A DNA stretch of 64,000 nucleotides from Verrucomicrobiaceae bacterium (GCA_015075365.1 JABTUN010000002.1:124001-188000), one strand, 5' to 3'. Positions 29,247 through 37,751 are shown, counted from the stretch's first letter. Made by a program: numbers and translations. The notes: a model not told the origin generated them from the letters alone.

Positions 29247-30671
29247 CTACACCAGGGCAAACATCAACCGCCCGAAGAACACGGCCGCGATCATGCCGAC
29301 GAAGTCCGCCGTGAGTCCGGCCATCAAGGCATGCCGGAAGCGGCGGATGCCCACGCTGCCAAAATAGACCGTCAGCACGTAAAAGGTCGTCTCGGTGGAG
29401 CCATACAGGATCGCGGCGGTGAATTTCACCATCTCGTCGAGGTCCGGACGCGTGAGGATTTCGTTCAAGATGCCCTGCGCGCCGCTGCCGCTCAGCGGAC
29501 GCATGAGGGCCAGCGAGAGCAGCTCGACCGGGAAGCCGAGCACGGCCAGCACGGGGGCCAGCAGGTGCTCCAGCAGCAAAAAGGCGCCGGATTCCCGCAG
29601 GATGGCCAGCACCGCCAGCATCGCCACGAGGTAGGGCATGATCCGCACCGCGACCTGAAAGCCCTCCTTCGCCCCTTCGACGAACTCCTCATACACACGC
29701 ACACCGCGCGCCCAGGCGAGTCCCACGGCCACCAGCAGGATCGCCGGGATGGCGAGGCCGGACGAGCCGTCCATCACCCGCCGCCACACCGGCGGCTCCG
29801 CCTTGCCCTCCGCCGCCTCCCGCGCCTGCCATTCGGCCTTCTTCTCCGCCAGCACCTTTTCAGCGGTTGCCTTGCGCTCCTCCGATTTTTCAATCACTCC
29901 AGCCAGGCCCGTCTGGCGGAGCAAATCCGCGCGCCAGTGCCGCGGGCCGAGCTCCAGCACGGCGATGCCCGCGAACAGCACCGCCAGCAGCGCGAGTCCG
30001 GTTTTCGCCCTTCTGGAAATGGCGGCGGGCCTCTCCGTCGCGTCGGCGGCGCTCTGCTCCGGCTCGTCCGGCGTTTGCGCCATGCCGGGGAGCCTCTGAT
30101 ACAGCTTCGCCGCGAAAATGGCCGTCGCGGTCGTGCAAAAGGTCGCGATGATGGTGGGCACGATGACGCGGAAGCTGTTGCTGACGCCCGCGGCGTTCAG
30201 GAAGTTCATCGCCGTGATCGGAATGAGCGTGAAGCCGGCGGTGTTCATCGCCAGGAAGGTCACCATCGCGTTGCTGGCGCTCTGCTTGTGCGGATTGAGC
30301 TCCTGCAGGTGTCCCATGGCCTTCAAGCCCAGCGGTGTGGCGTTGTTGGAGAGGCCCAGCATGTTGGCGGAGAGGTTCATCACCATCGCGCCCATCGCCG
30401 GATGCTCGCGCGGCACGTCCGGGAAAAGCCGGCGCAGCAGCGGGGAGCAAAACCGCACCACCGCCTCCAGCACGCCGGCCTTCTCCATGAGCCGCAGCAC
30501 GCCCAGCCAGAACATCATCATGCCTGCCAGCGGCAGCGCGATGCCCATCACCGCCTTTTCCGCCGCCTTCGCCGCCGCGTCGATCACGCTGCTGGAGCCT
30601 GACACATGCCCCGTGATTCCAGCGACGATGATTCCCACGAACAGCAGCGTGGCCCAGATTTTGTTCAGCAT
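29247..30671 (-). CDS. SpmA-SpmB fused nucleoside-recognition (Gate) domain membrane protein
   Basis: A 474-residue membrane protein. The N-terminal half has the SpmA-type signature NLSANMLGLSNNATPLGLKA and FLAMNTAGFTLIPITAMNFL. The C-terminal half has the SpmB-type LMRPLSGSGAQGILNEIL and FTAAILYGSTETTFYVLTVY. A charged loop rich in Lys/Glu joins them. In spore formers the two are separate spore-maturation proteins. Fused forms are widespread in non-sporulating bacteria, where the transported compound is unknown. Confidence 0.88.
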   Translation of the reverse strand: MLNKIWATLLFVGIIVAGITGHVSGSSSVIDAAAKAAEKAVMGIALPLAGMMMFWLGVLRLMEKAGVLEAVVRFCSPLLRRLFPDVPREHPAMGAMVMNLSANMLGLSNNATPLGLKAMGHLQELNPHKQSASNAMVTFLAMNTAGFTLIPITAMNFLNAAGVSNSFRVIVPTIIATFCTTATAIFAAKLYQRLPGMAQTPDEPEQSAADATERPAAISRRAKTGLALLAVLFAGIAVLELGPRHWRADLLRQTGLAGVIEKSEERKATAEKVLAEKKAEWQAREAAEGKAEPPVWRRVMDGSSGLAIPAILLVAVGLAWARGVRVYEEFVEGAKEGFQVAVRIMPYLVAMLAVLAILRESGAFLLLEHLLAPVLAVLGFPVELLSLALMRPLSGSGAQGILNEILTRPDLDEMVKFTAAILYGSTETTFYVLTVYFGSVGIRRFRHALMAGLTADFVGMIAAVFFGRLMFALV

Positions 30672-31091
30672 GCGCGCTTTTAACGCACCGCGCCAAAAGA
30701 GTCCAGCACAGCGACGCCGCGCCAGGTGTTAGACCGGTCTAGACCGTTTCTCAAAAAGAATGTCTGAAAGGACCGGCGGGCGCGGCGGCTTCGGTGGCAA
30801 GGAAGGCGAGGGAGGCTATTGGACAATAGCTGACGAGGTGAATGACGCCGCCAATGAGGCCGCCCGCCGCCGGGAATCTGACAGACATTTTGAGGAACCG
30901 GTCTAAAACCCAGCGGTCGCGTTCGGGCGGAACAAAGTGGTCCTCTCGCTCCGCGAGAGGAACGGCAGGGGTTCGAGCACATCTGCGCGGTCCTGTGATC
31001 CTGAGACACGGGGTTTGCCATGCGCCCGGCTCATCTTGACGGGGCAAGATGGCCGCTTTGCCGCCGCGTTCTTCGGTGCCTCAAGAAAGCT
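30672..31091. other. Intergenic region with MITE-like element and a hairpin
   Basis: This 420-bp gap contains the MITE-like element at 30741-30904 and, at 30952-30970, a perfect short hairpin CCTCTCGC-TCC-GCGAGAGG. I see no credible gene in the remainder. Confidence 0.7.
30741..30904 (+). mobile_element. MITE-like element, copy 1 (non-autonomous, TA-flanked)
   Basis: About 164 bp with terminal inverted repeats: the left end AGACCGTTTCTCAAAA and the reverse complement of the right end AGACCGGTTCCTCAAAA. TATTGGACAATAGCTGACGA in the middle recurs in inverted orientation in the copy at 44453. Both copies are flanked by TA, the target used by IS630/Tc1-like elements. The 12 bases just left (TAGACCGGTCTA, 30729-30740 region) look like two element tips joined, possibly an excision footprint. 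No coding capacity. Confidence 0.75.
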
Positions 31092-32555
31092 TCAAAACAC
31101 CGCCGGGGCCTTCAAATCACGCAAGGCGGCGCCCAGATGCGCCGGCACATCACCCGCGCACAGCCCCTCGCGCCCCGCCAGCTCCGCCGCGCGGCCGCAC
31201 AACCACGCGCCAAGGCCCGCCGCGCGATGCAGCGGCAACCGCTGGCCCGCCAGGGCCGCGCAGACACCCGCCAGCACATCCCCCATGCCGCCGCTGGCCA
31301 TGCCGGAGTGCCCGGTGGAGTTGAACAGCGTCACCTCCCCCGCCGTGGAGACCACCGTGCGCGCCCCTTTGAGCAGCAGCGTGCGTCCCGGCGCGTCTTT
31401 GACAAACATCTCCGCCAGCGTGCGCCGGTCCATGCCATGCCAGCCGGGAAAATGCGCCAGCAGCCGCTGCATCTCGCCCGGATGCGGCGTCAGCAGGCGT
31501 GGCAGCCCGTTCATCTTGTCCAGTTCATCCGGACGGCGTGACAGCATCGTCAGCGCGTCCGCGTCCACCACGGCAGGCGCGCGGCAGCGGCGCATCACCT
31601 CCAAAACCTCCTTTTCATCCTCAAAACCCAGCCCGGGGCCGATGCACAGCGCGTCCGCCTTCATGTCCAGCACCTCGCGGTAGTCGCCGATCCGCGCCAC
31701 CATCACCTCCGGCGGCACGCGCGACGCCAGCAATTCGTAAACCTCATCCTTCACCAGCAGCGTCGTCAAACCCGCGCCCGCGCGCACCGCGCCACGACAG
31801 GCCAGCTCCGCCGCGCCGAGAAATCCGCGTGATCCCGCCAGCACGCACACGCGGCCTGAGTCGCCCTTGTGCGCATCATTCGCCCGGTGCGGCAGCCAGG
31901 ATCGGATCAGGCGCGGCGTCATCACCGCCGCCGCCGCATCCCCCTCGCAGCGGGACAGCTCCTTCACCGGCACCAGGGCGATCCGCCCCACGTTCCGGTC
32001 CGCGCCGTCTTCCACGAGCAGGTCCTTGATCTGCGCCACGCAGGCGGTGATGTCCGCCTCCACGGCATGTTTGGAGCCCAGGCCGCTCGGCAGGTCCATC
32101 GCCACCACCCGCGCATGGCGCGCCTCGCGCAGCTCCTTGATCTCGCGGGCCAGCGCCACGAGTTCCGGCTTCATTTCGCCGCTGAAGCCGATGCCCAGCA
32201 GGCCGTCGAGCAGCACCAGCGGGGATCGGGGGAACTCCTCGTTCCTCGCATCGTCCATCACGCGCACCCAGTCGCCGAAGTGTCTCCGCGGCAGCTCCTT
32301 CATCTCCTCCACCGGGCCGCTGAGGCGTCCAAAGACCTGCCAGCCGTCCTTCACCAGCTCGCGCGCTGCCACCAGGGCGTCACCCGCGTTGTTCCCCTTC
32401 CCCAGATACAGCACCAGCGTGCCCGCGGCGGGGAAAAACTGCCGGATCACTCCCGCGATGCCCCTGCCCGCCTCCTCCATCAGGTCCGCCGCCGTGATGC
32501 CGCGTGCCAGGGCCGCGTCCTCACACGCCTGCATCTGCCGCGCGGTCACGATCAT
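31092..32555 (-). CDS. nnr: Bifunctional NAD(P)H-hydrate epimerase / ADP-dependent NAD(P)H-hydrate dehydratase
   Basis: A 487-residue two-domain metabolite repair enzyme. The N-terminal YjeF_N epimerase domain (residues about 1-210) starts MIVTARQMQACEDAALARGI and contains LVLYLGKGNNAGDALVAARE. The C-terminal ribokinase-fold dehydratase has VLAGSRGFLGAAELA and the nucleotide motif SGMASGGMGDVLAG. Together they reconvert damaged hydrated NAD(P)H. Its start overlaps the stop of the upstream gene by 4 bp (ATGA), so the two are probably co-translated. Confidence 0.95.
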   Translation of the reverse strand: MIVTARQMQACEDAALARGITAADLMEEAGRGIAGVIRQFFPAAGTLVLYLGKGNNAGDALVAARELVKDGWQVFGRLSGPVEEMKELPRRHFGDWVRVMDDARNEEFPRSPLVLLDGLLGIGFSGEMKPELVALAREIKELREARHARVVAMDLPSGLGSKHAVEADITACVAQIKDLLVEDGADRNVGRIALVPVKELSRCEGDAAAAVMTPRLIRSWLPHRANDAHKGDSGRVCVLAGSRGFLGAAELACRGAVRAGAGLTTLLVKDEVYELLASRVPPEVMVARIGDYREVLDMKADALCIGPGLGFEDEKEVLEVMRRCRAPAVVDADALTMLSRRPDELDKMNGLPRLLTPHPGEMQRLLAHFPGWHGMDRRTLAEMFVKDAPGRTLLLKGARTVVSTAGEVTLFNSTGHSGMASGGMGDVLAGVCAALAGQRLPLHRAAGLGAWLCGRAAELAGREGLCAGDVPAHLGAALRDLKAPAVF

Positions 32556-33301
32556 GGCTCCCCGGCCTCCCCCAGCGCGGTTTGCCTCAGGGCCTTCGCC
32601 AGGGCCACGGTCTCCTCCATGCCGGCCGGCAGCGCGTGGCGTTCCACCACCGTGCCCGCCGCCTTGGTGCGCAGCACCTCCTCCAGATCCGGCGGCGTCA
32701 TGCCCAGCACATGCAGATGCATCAGCCGGTCGCTCTCCTCCCGCAGTTTGTCCGCCAGCACCTTCACGGCCGCCGCGTCAGCCGGCAGCGCGGCAAACCG
32801 CAGCGTGCGCTGCCGCGCCATGCCCGTCACCTCATGCGCGATGCCCAGCATCACCGCCAGCGCGCGCGCGCCGGATTCATCCCCCGCCGAGTAGGGCACC
32901 AGCACCATGACCACCTCCCGCGGCATCTGCTTCCCGCTGAGCTCGGCGTCCACCACCGTGTGTTCGCCCGCCGCGGTGTCAAACCGGTGCCTCCGCACCG
33001 CATAGCCCATGTTCTCCTCACCCAGCGTCGATCCCAGGTAGCCCGGCACCGCCTGCATCGCGTCCGCCTGCCGCAGCACGCCGCGCAGCCGGTTCTCATG
33101 CCGTTCCAGTCCCTCCGCGCTGATCTCCCGCTTCAGCGCCAGCGCATACTGGAAGCTGCGGTCCGCCTCCCGGTCCTTGTTCCACTGCCAGATGCCGAAA
33201 CTGGCGATGCCGAGCAGCACGGTGCCCGCCGGGAAGATGACCAGCGCGGCACGGATCCAGCGGCCCGGGTCGGACTCGATCGTTGGGGGAGATTGGGACA
33301 T
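32552..33301 (-). CDS. Single-pass membrane protein of unknown function, degenerate M28-peptidase-like
   Basis: A 249-residue protein from the ATG at 33301. One transmembrane helix lies near the N-terminus (ALVIFPAGTVLLGIASFGIW). The extracytoplasmic part contains VVMVLVPYSAGDESGARALA, which recalls the metal-binding strand-loop of M28 aminopeptidases (usually HxD...GA), but the other metal ligands are not evident. It may be a non-catalytic relative. It is coupled to the NAD(P)HX repair gene by a 4-bp overlap and divergent from a LysR gene. Confidence 0.55.
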   Translation of the reverse strand: MSQSPPTIESDPGRWIRAALVIFPAGTVLLGIASFGIWQWNKDREADRSFQYALALKREISAEGLERHENRLRGVLRQADAMQAVPGYLGSTLGEENMGYAVRRHRFDTAAGEHTVVDAELSGKQMPREVVMVLVPYSAGDESGARALAVMLGIAHEVTGMARQRTLRFAALPADAAAVKVLADKLREESDRLMHLHVLGMTPPDLEEVLRTKAAGTVVERHALPAGMEETVALAKALRQTALGEAGEP

Positions 33302-33413
33302 GTGGTTTGGACACTCGGGTTTGGAGCGCCGGATTTCAAGCGCCATGCAGGGCGGCGCGGCATCTCCTGCCACCGCGCTTGCCAGCGCCGCGTTCTCGTT
33401 TTCAACTCCGCCC

Positions 33414-34286
33414 ATGGAACTTTATCAAATCGCCTACTTCGTCGAGATCGCGCGCCAGCGCAGCTTCACCCGCGCGGCGGAGCGGCTCCACATGGCGCAG
33501 CCCGCCCTCAGCCAGCAGATGAAAAACCTGGAGGCGGAGCTCGGAACCGCGCTCTTCATCCGCGGGCGCAAGGAGTCCCAGCTCACCGCCGCCGGAAAAG
33601 TCTTCCTGCCGCGCGCCGAGGCCCTCCTGGCGCAGGCGGCCGCCGCCAAGACGGCCGTGACAGACGCCACGCAGCTCCGTGGCGGCCGCCTCGTCCTCGC
33701 CGCCATCCCCAGCGTCAGCGCCTGCCTGCTGCCTCCGGCCATCCGGCAGTTCAGCCAGCAGCACCCGCGCGTCGAACTGCAAATCATCGAGGAAAGCTCG
33801 GAGCGCGTGACCGCCTGCGTCGAATCCGGCCTCGCCGACCTCGGCTTCCTCCAGCTCCCGGCCAGCAAGAGCGCGTTCGCCTCCCGTGTGCTGGTCACGG
33901 AGCCGTTTGTGCTGCTCATCCCCGCGGCGCACGGGCTGGCGGAGCAGTCCGCGGTCGCCTTGAAACAGCTCGCCGGCGAAGCCTTCATCTTTTACAAGGG
34001 CCGCGCCCGTGACACCGCGCTGGCCGCGTGCCGCCAGTCCGGCTTCGAGCCGCGCATCGCCTGTGAAAGCGGCGAGCTCGAGACCGTGCGTGCGCTGGTG
34101 GCCGCCGGCCTCGGCCTGGCGATCCTCCCCCGCCTCGCCGCCACCCGCCTGCCCAAAACCCTGCGTGCGCTGCACGTGCGCGCCCCGGAGATGCGCCGCC
34201 AGATCGCCGCCGTGTGGAAAAAGCAATCCCCCCTGTCTCCCGCCGCCTCCACCTTCCTCGACCTGATGTCCACGCCCGCCGCGTGA
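33414..34286 (+). CDS. LysR-family transcriptional regulator
   Basis: 290 residues from the ATG at 33414 (MELYQIAYFVEIARQRSFTR). The helix-turn-helix AAERLHMAQPALSQQMKNLE at about residues 21-40 is followed by a LysR effector domain (RLVLAAIPSVSACLLPPAIR). It resembles the CynR/CatM-type group. It is divergent from the minus-strand membrane protein 112 bp away, its likely target. Its last 7 codons or so lie in a 49-bp sequence repeated at 36453-36501. Confidence 0.92.
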   Translation: MELYQIAYFVEIARQRSFTRAAERLHMAQPALSQQMKNLEAELGTALFIRGRKESQLTAAGKVFLPRAEALLAQAAAAKTAVTDATQLRGGRLVLAAIPSVSACLLPPAIRQFSQQHPRVELQIIEESSERVTACVESGLADLGFLQLPASKSAFASRVLVTEPFVLLIPAAHGLAEQSAVALKQLAGEAFIFYKGRARDTALAACRQSGFEPRIACESGELETVRALVAAGLGLAILPRLAATRLPKTLRALHVRAPEMRRQIAAVWKKQSPLSPAASTFLDLMSTPAA

Positions 34287-34314
34287 CTGGGAGAGGTCAT
34301 CATTTGAGGGACGC
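34266..34314 (+). repeat. 49-bp direct repeat, left copy (covers the LysR 3' end)
   Basis: The 49 bases from ATGTCCACGCCCGCC to TTTGAGGGACGC occur again at 36453-36501 in the same orientation. They bracket 2.1 kb of repeat-rich DNA and include the LysR stop codon. Confidence 0.85.
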
Positions 34315-34380
34315 TGCGGTTCATCCGGGAAGTTGGAGCAGTCAGTGCTTGCGGCGCTCTAAGATTCTCAAACCGGCAGG

Positions 34381-35314
34381 AGTGACATGGACTGCGGCAG
34401 CCTGCTGCCGCTTTCGGGAGGCCAGCCTGCTGGCCGACGGTCGGTTCAACATGATGTCACGCCGGGGCATTCCCGCGTTGGCGACAGCAGCAGACGTTCT
34501 TCGTTCATCATGAGTCTGCGGCGGCAGCAGGCTGCCTCGGAAAAGCCGCAGCAGGCTGCCGCATCCACATGGGCACTTGCCCTGCAACCACGGGCACTTG
34601 CGCCGCTACCACGCGCTCTTGCGCTGCAACCCCGCGCTCTTGCGGCGGCGGATCACGCGCCAGCGGTTGAAAATGAGTCCTTTTTACCCCAACCGCCCCT
34701 GCCACGGCCCGAAACGGCCGGGCAGACGAGTGAAAATCCCGAATAACTGCTTTCTTGAACTGTGTGCAGGCCCGCATCAGCGGAGGCGTCCTCGATGGCG
34801 CTGAAGAGTCCGCCTCCTCGTTCGGTGTTGCGGCAGTGTGTCATGCCCCTTTATACACGGCTGACGATTCGTCTTCTTGAAAGCGCTGCCTGGGGAGTTG
34901 GGATTTCCAGGGGTGCCCTGTCGTCTGAGGTTACGGGAGCAACCCTGTGGAGGTGGGCGCTACTTCGTGAGCGGTCTGGGTGAAAAGATGGTGCTGGACG
35001 GCCGCTTCAGCGTGTGCATCGGCAGTGCTGGACCGAGCCGGAGGCGTGCGCTTTCCCTTTCGGTGATGGCAGGAGCAGGGGGCTTGACTGGCGCAGGAGA
35101 CGCCGGCCCCCGCGGGGCGGCTTCTGTCATGTTGGTGCGTGATGAGGCTGCGTTGCGTGGCCGGCCCAGTTTCGCATCCAGCGTGTCCAGGTACATCCAT
35201 CCTGCGAACACGACCAGCAGTCCGAGGATGGCACCGCCGATGAAAAACAAGGCGTGTGAGGGCTCCTTACCTTCGGCGGATGAGGGGACGATGTGGTGAT
35301 CCGTGGCGGCCACA
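34381..35314 (+). repeat. 934-bp tandem duplication, copy 1
   Basis: From AGTGACATGGACTGCGG to GTGGCGGCCACAA. Copy 2 follows immediately at 35315-36162. The first part (34385-34571) is itself an inverted-repeat element: CTGCGGCAGCCTGCTGCCGC on the left mirrors GCAGCAGGCTGCCGCAT on the right. It contains the 3' part of a small membrane-protein frame on the minus strand. No autonomous mobile-element genes are seen. Confidence 0.85.
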
Positions 35315-35322
35315 AGTGACAT
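34960..35322 (-). CDS. Truncated duplicate of a small single-pass membrane protein
   Basis: A 120-residue frame with one transmembrane helix (ALFFIGGAILGLLVVFAGWM) and a proline-rich tail (RGPASPAPVKPPAPAITERE). The segment from VAATDHH onward is shared with the minus-strand frame that starts at 36229. Only the first two residues here (M-S-L) come from the duplication junction, so the natural N-terminus has been replaced. Unlike copy 2, its C-terminal reading frame is intact. Whether it is expressed is unknown; it has no recognisable function. Confidence 0.4.
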   Translation of the reverse strand: MSLVAATDHHIVPSSAEGKEPSHALFFIGGAILGLLVVFAGWMYLDTLDAKLGRPRNAASSRTNMTEAAPRGPASPAPVKPPAPAITERESARLRLGPALPMHTLKRPSSTIFSPRPLTK

Positions 35323-36162
35323 GGACTGCGGCAGCCTGCTGCCGCTTTCGTGGCCGACGGTCAGTTCAACATGATGTCACGCCGGGGCATTCCCGCGTTG
35401 GCGACAGCAGCAGACGTTCTTCGTTCATCATGAGTCTGCGGCGGCAGCAGGCTGCCTCGGAAAAGCCGCAGCAGGCTGCCGCATCCACATGGGCACTTGC
35501 CCTGCAACCACAGGCACTTGCGCCGCTGCGCTCTTGCGCTGCCCCGCGCTCTTGCGGCGGCGGATCACGCGCCAGCGGTTGAAAATGTCCTTTTTACCCC
35601 AACCGCCCTGCCACGGCCCGAAACGGCCGGGCAGACGAGCAAACCCAACTGCTTTCTTGAACTGTGTGCAGGCCCGCATCAGCGGGCGTCCTCGATGGCG
35701 CTGAAGAGTCCGCCTCGGTTCGGTGTTGCGGCAGTGTGTCATGCTCCTTTATACACGGCTGACGATTCATCTGCTGTGCCTGGGGTTAAGATTTCCAGGG
35801 TGCCCTGTCGTCTGAGAGGGGAGCAACCCTGTGGAGGTGCTTGGCGGTCTGGGTGAAAGATGGTGCTGGCCGCTTCAGCGTGTTGCATCGGCAGTGCTGG
35901 GCCGAGCCGGGCGTGCGCTTTCCTTTCGGTGATGGCTAACTGGCGCGGAGACGCCGAAGCTGGGCGGGGCGGCTTCTGTCATGCCTGCGTGATGAGGCTG
36001 CGTTGCGTGGCAGGCCCAGTTTCGAGCGTGTCAGGTACCGCATCCATCCTGCGAACACGACCAGCAGTCCGAGGATGGCACCGCCGATGAAAAACAAGGC
36101 GTGTGAGGGCTCCTTACCTTCGGCGGATGAGGGGACGATGTGGTGATCCGTGGCGGCCACAA
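35315..36162 (+). repeat. 934-bp tandem duplication, degraded copy 2 (848 bp)
   Basis: Aligns to copy 1 over its whole length but with many short gaps. Examples: AGGCCAGCCTGCT is absent after CTGCTGCCGCTTTCG; GGAGGCGTCC has become GGGCGTCC; and CTTCTTGAAAGCG is reduced. The net loss is 86 bp. Such dense small deletions indicate either decay of a non-functional copy or local sequence error. Confidence 0.8.
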
Positions 36163-36229
36163 ACTCAAACCCCGCGGCTCTCGACGCGCCGCCCGTCGGG
36201 ATGGTTGGATGAGGCTGTGGCTTGCTCAT
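35830..36229 (-). pseudogene. Small membrane protein gene, frameshifted by the degraded repeat copy
   Basis: The frame starts at the ATG at 36229 (MSKPQPHPTIPTGG), continues through VAATDHHIVPSSAEGKEPSH and the transmembrane helix ALFFIGGAILGLLVVFAGWM, then leaves the frame preserved in copy 1 shortly after (RYLTRSKLG in place of YLDTLDAKLG). The intact C-terminus exists only in copy 1, so the original gene has been split between copies. Confidence 0.55.
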
Positions 36230-36515
36230 GAGGACAACGTGTTTGGCGAGGAAGGCTGGGACTGCAAAGTGTGATGGCGGGCTAGTCCTAACGGGTATCG
36301 GCCTTGCTGCCTGAGCTTTTTTCAAAGCCAAGGCGTTACGCCCGGGCGGAGGCTCTTTCATGCCCCGGCATATTTCACGCCGCAGGCGAGGCCGCGGTAT
36401 CCGAGCTTTCGCACCCGGCAGAATCGCGACCTGGAGCAGACAACCGCGCCGCATGTCCACGCCCGCCGCGTGACTGGGAGAGGTCATCATTTGAGGGACG
36501 CCTCATGGCTGCCGC
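36163..36515. other. Non-coding stretch between the duplication and the collagen-like gene
   Basis: Contains the 5' end and upstream of the split membrane-protein gene and, at 36453-36501, the right copy of the 49-bp direct repeat. Nothing else recognisable. Confidence 0.6.
36453..36501 (+). repeat. 49-bp direct repeat, right copy
   Basis: Identical to 34266-34314, including the LysR 3' end, but here in non-coding DNA. Confidence 0.85.
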
Positions 36516-37100
36516 TCACCGCCGCCCGTTCAGGATCAGCTCATTGAGCTTCTGGCGCAGCGCCTCCATGTCCGGATCGCCAAAGGGCGTGTCCAGCGTG
36601 CCCACGTTGTTCGTGTTCGGGCTCGTGCCGCTGATGGCGGTGTCGAGCTGCGCCTGGCTCACCTCGCCAGGCTCTCCCTGCGCGCCAGCGGGGCCTTCGT
36701 AACCCTGCGGAATCTCGAAGGTGAAGCGCACATGCGTCCCGTCAAAGTTCACGCCCACGGATGCCGGGGAGCCGGGCGGCAGGGTGTTCACCGCGTCCAC
36801 CACCGCCTGCGCAAAGGGCGGCCCCTGCGGCCCCACCGGACCCGGCCCGCCATCATTGCCTGGATTGCCCTGCGGCCCGGTCTCGCCCTGGGGGATGGAA
36901 AAGGTGAAGTGCAGGGTGCTTCCGGCCACGCTCACGCTCACGCCCGCCGGGGAGCCCGGCGGCAGCGTGCTCACGCCATCCACCTGCGCGGCGGTGATGG
37001 AATGGATGGCGTCAATCAGCGCTTTGAGGCCGTTGAACTGGCTGCGCATCTGCGCCGCGTCGGCCACGGTGTTTTCCTGGGGTAGGTTGGGATCGAACAT
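36516..37100 (-). CDS. Small collagen-like (Gly-x-y) protein with two internal repeats
   Basis: A 194-residue protein without a signal peptide. Two homologous units of about 50 residues are seen: STLPPGSPAGVSVSVAGS with HFTFSIPQGETGPQG, and NTLPPGSPASVGVNFDGT with RFTFEIPQGYEGPAG. Each ends in a short Gly-x-y run (GPQGNPGNDGGPGPVGPQGP, GPAGAQGEPG). Short collagen-like tracts attached to beta-rich units are known from phage tail and surface proteins. A structural or attachment role is possible but not shown. Confidence 0.65.
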   Translation of the reverse strand: MFDPNLPQENTVADAAQMRSQFNGLKALIDAIHSITAAQVDGVSTLPPGSPAGVSVSVAGSTLHFTFSIPQGETGPQGNPGNDGGPGPVGPQGPPFAQAVVDAVNTLPPGSPASVGVNFDGTHVRFTFEIPQGYEGPAGAQGEPGEVSQAQLDTAISGTSPNTNNVGTLDTPFGDPDMEALRQKLNELILNGRR

Positions 37101-37751
37101 AGACGTGGAGAGGAGGGGTGAGGGAGTTGAAGGGAATGGGCAGGCTAAAGCGCTGCCACACGTTCGGTGAAGGGGGGCGCGGGCACTCCTGCCCGCGGGT
37201 TTAAATTTGAGAAAGGGAGCACGGGCTGCCAGCCCGCGCCAAGGCCCTCGAAACGGTCACGGGCAATGCTCGGCCTTGAGCGGGGATCGGTCGGGCTTGA
37301 CCAAAAATCACTCGACGTTGACCGGTTTTTGCTCGCGCGTGACTGATGAATGCTCGACGGCGACTGAAAATCGGCCGGCGGCGACTGAAAATCAGTCAAA
37401 CGCGACCGAAAATCGGTCATCGTTGACCAAAAATCAGTCAAATTTGACTGATTTTTGGTCAAATTTGGCTCCCCTGCGTCTGCATTTTTGGAACTCATGA
37501 TCGCGGTCTTAGGGCACTTTGCGCTTCAAAAGTTCATTTTTGTCGGTTCCTGGGATTCGCAAGCTGACTTTTGCCGTGAAAAGACGGATTTTCAGGCTGC
37601 CGACCTGCATTTCCTTGGTGAAAATAGCCCCTGAAGGGTGAAAACCGGGTTTTCAGACGTTGCGTGTCCGAAAAACCGGTTTTCCCGGCACCGCACCTCC
37701 CGGCGGGCCGGCTTTGGAGCCGCCGCCGGGAGGGGGTTTGCAGGAGCGGGG
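37101..37751. other. 650-bp gap with palindromes and a 21-bp repeat array
   Basis: Contains a perfect hairpin CGCGGGCA-CTCC-TGCCCGCG at 37178-37197, a second weaker palindrome near 37222-37238 (GGGCTGCCAGCCC), the 21-bp array at 37276-37464, and further palindromes such as GAAAACCGGGTTTTC near 37640. A minus-strand frame from 37498 to 37145 is open through the array and encodes Thr/Ser-Asp-Phe heptads (LTDFQSP), but has no clear ribosome site. Confidence 0.65.
37276..37464. repeat. 21-bp palindromic tandem array (9 units)
   Basis: Nine consecutive degenerate units of exactly 21 bp. The best units contain a 15-bp dyad such as GACCGAAAATCGGTC or GACTGAAAATCAGTC plus a 6-nt variable spacer. Each unit encodes a heptapeptide on the minus strand. 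No unique spacers, so not CRISPR. Confidence 0.8.

Noticed and set aside
37276..37464. CRISPR array
   Set aside because: The 21-bp units are contiguous and degenerate, without unique spacers, and no cas genes are present.
37145..37498. Heptad-repeat protein gene through the first array
   Set aside because: No ribosome site and the repeats explain the open frame; kept only as a note on the array.
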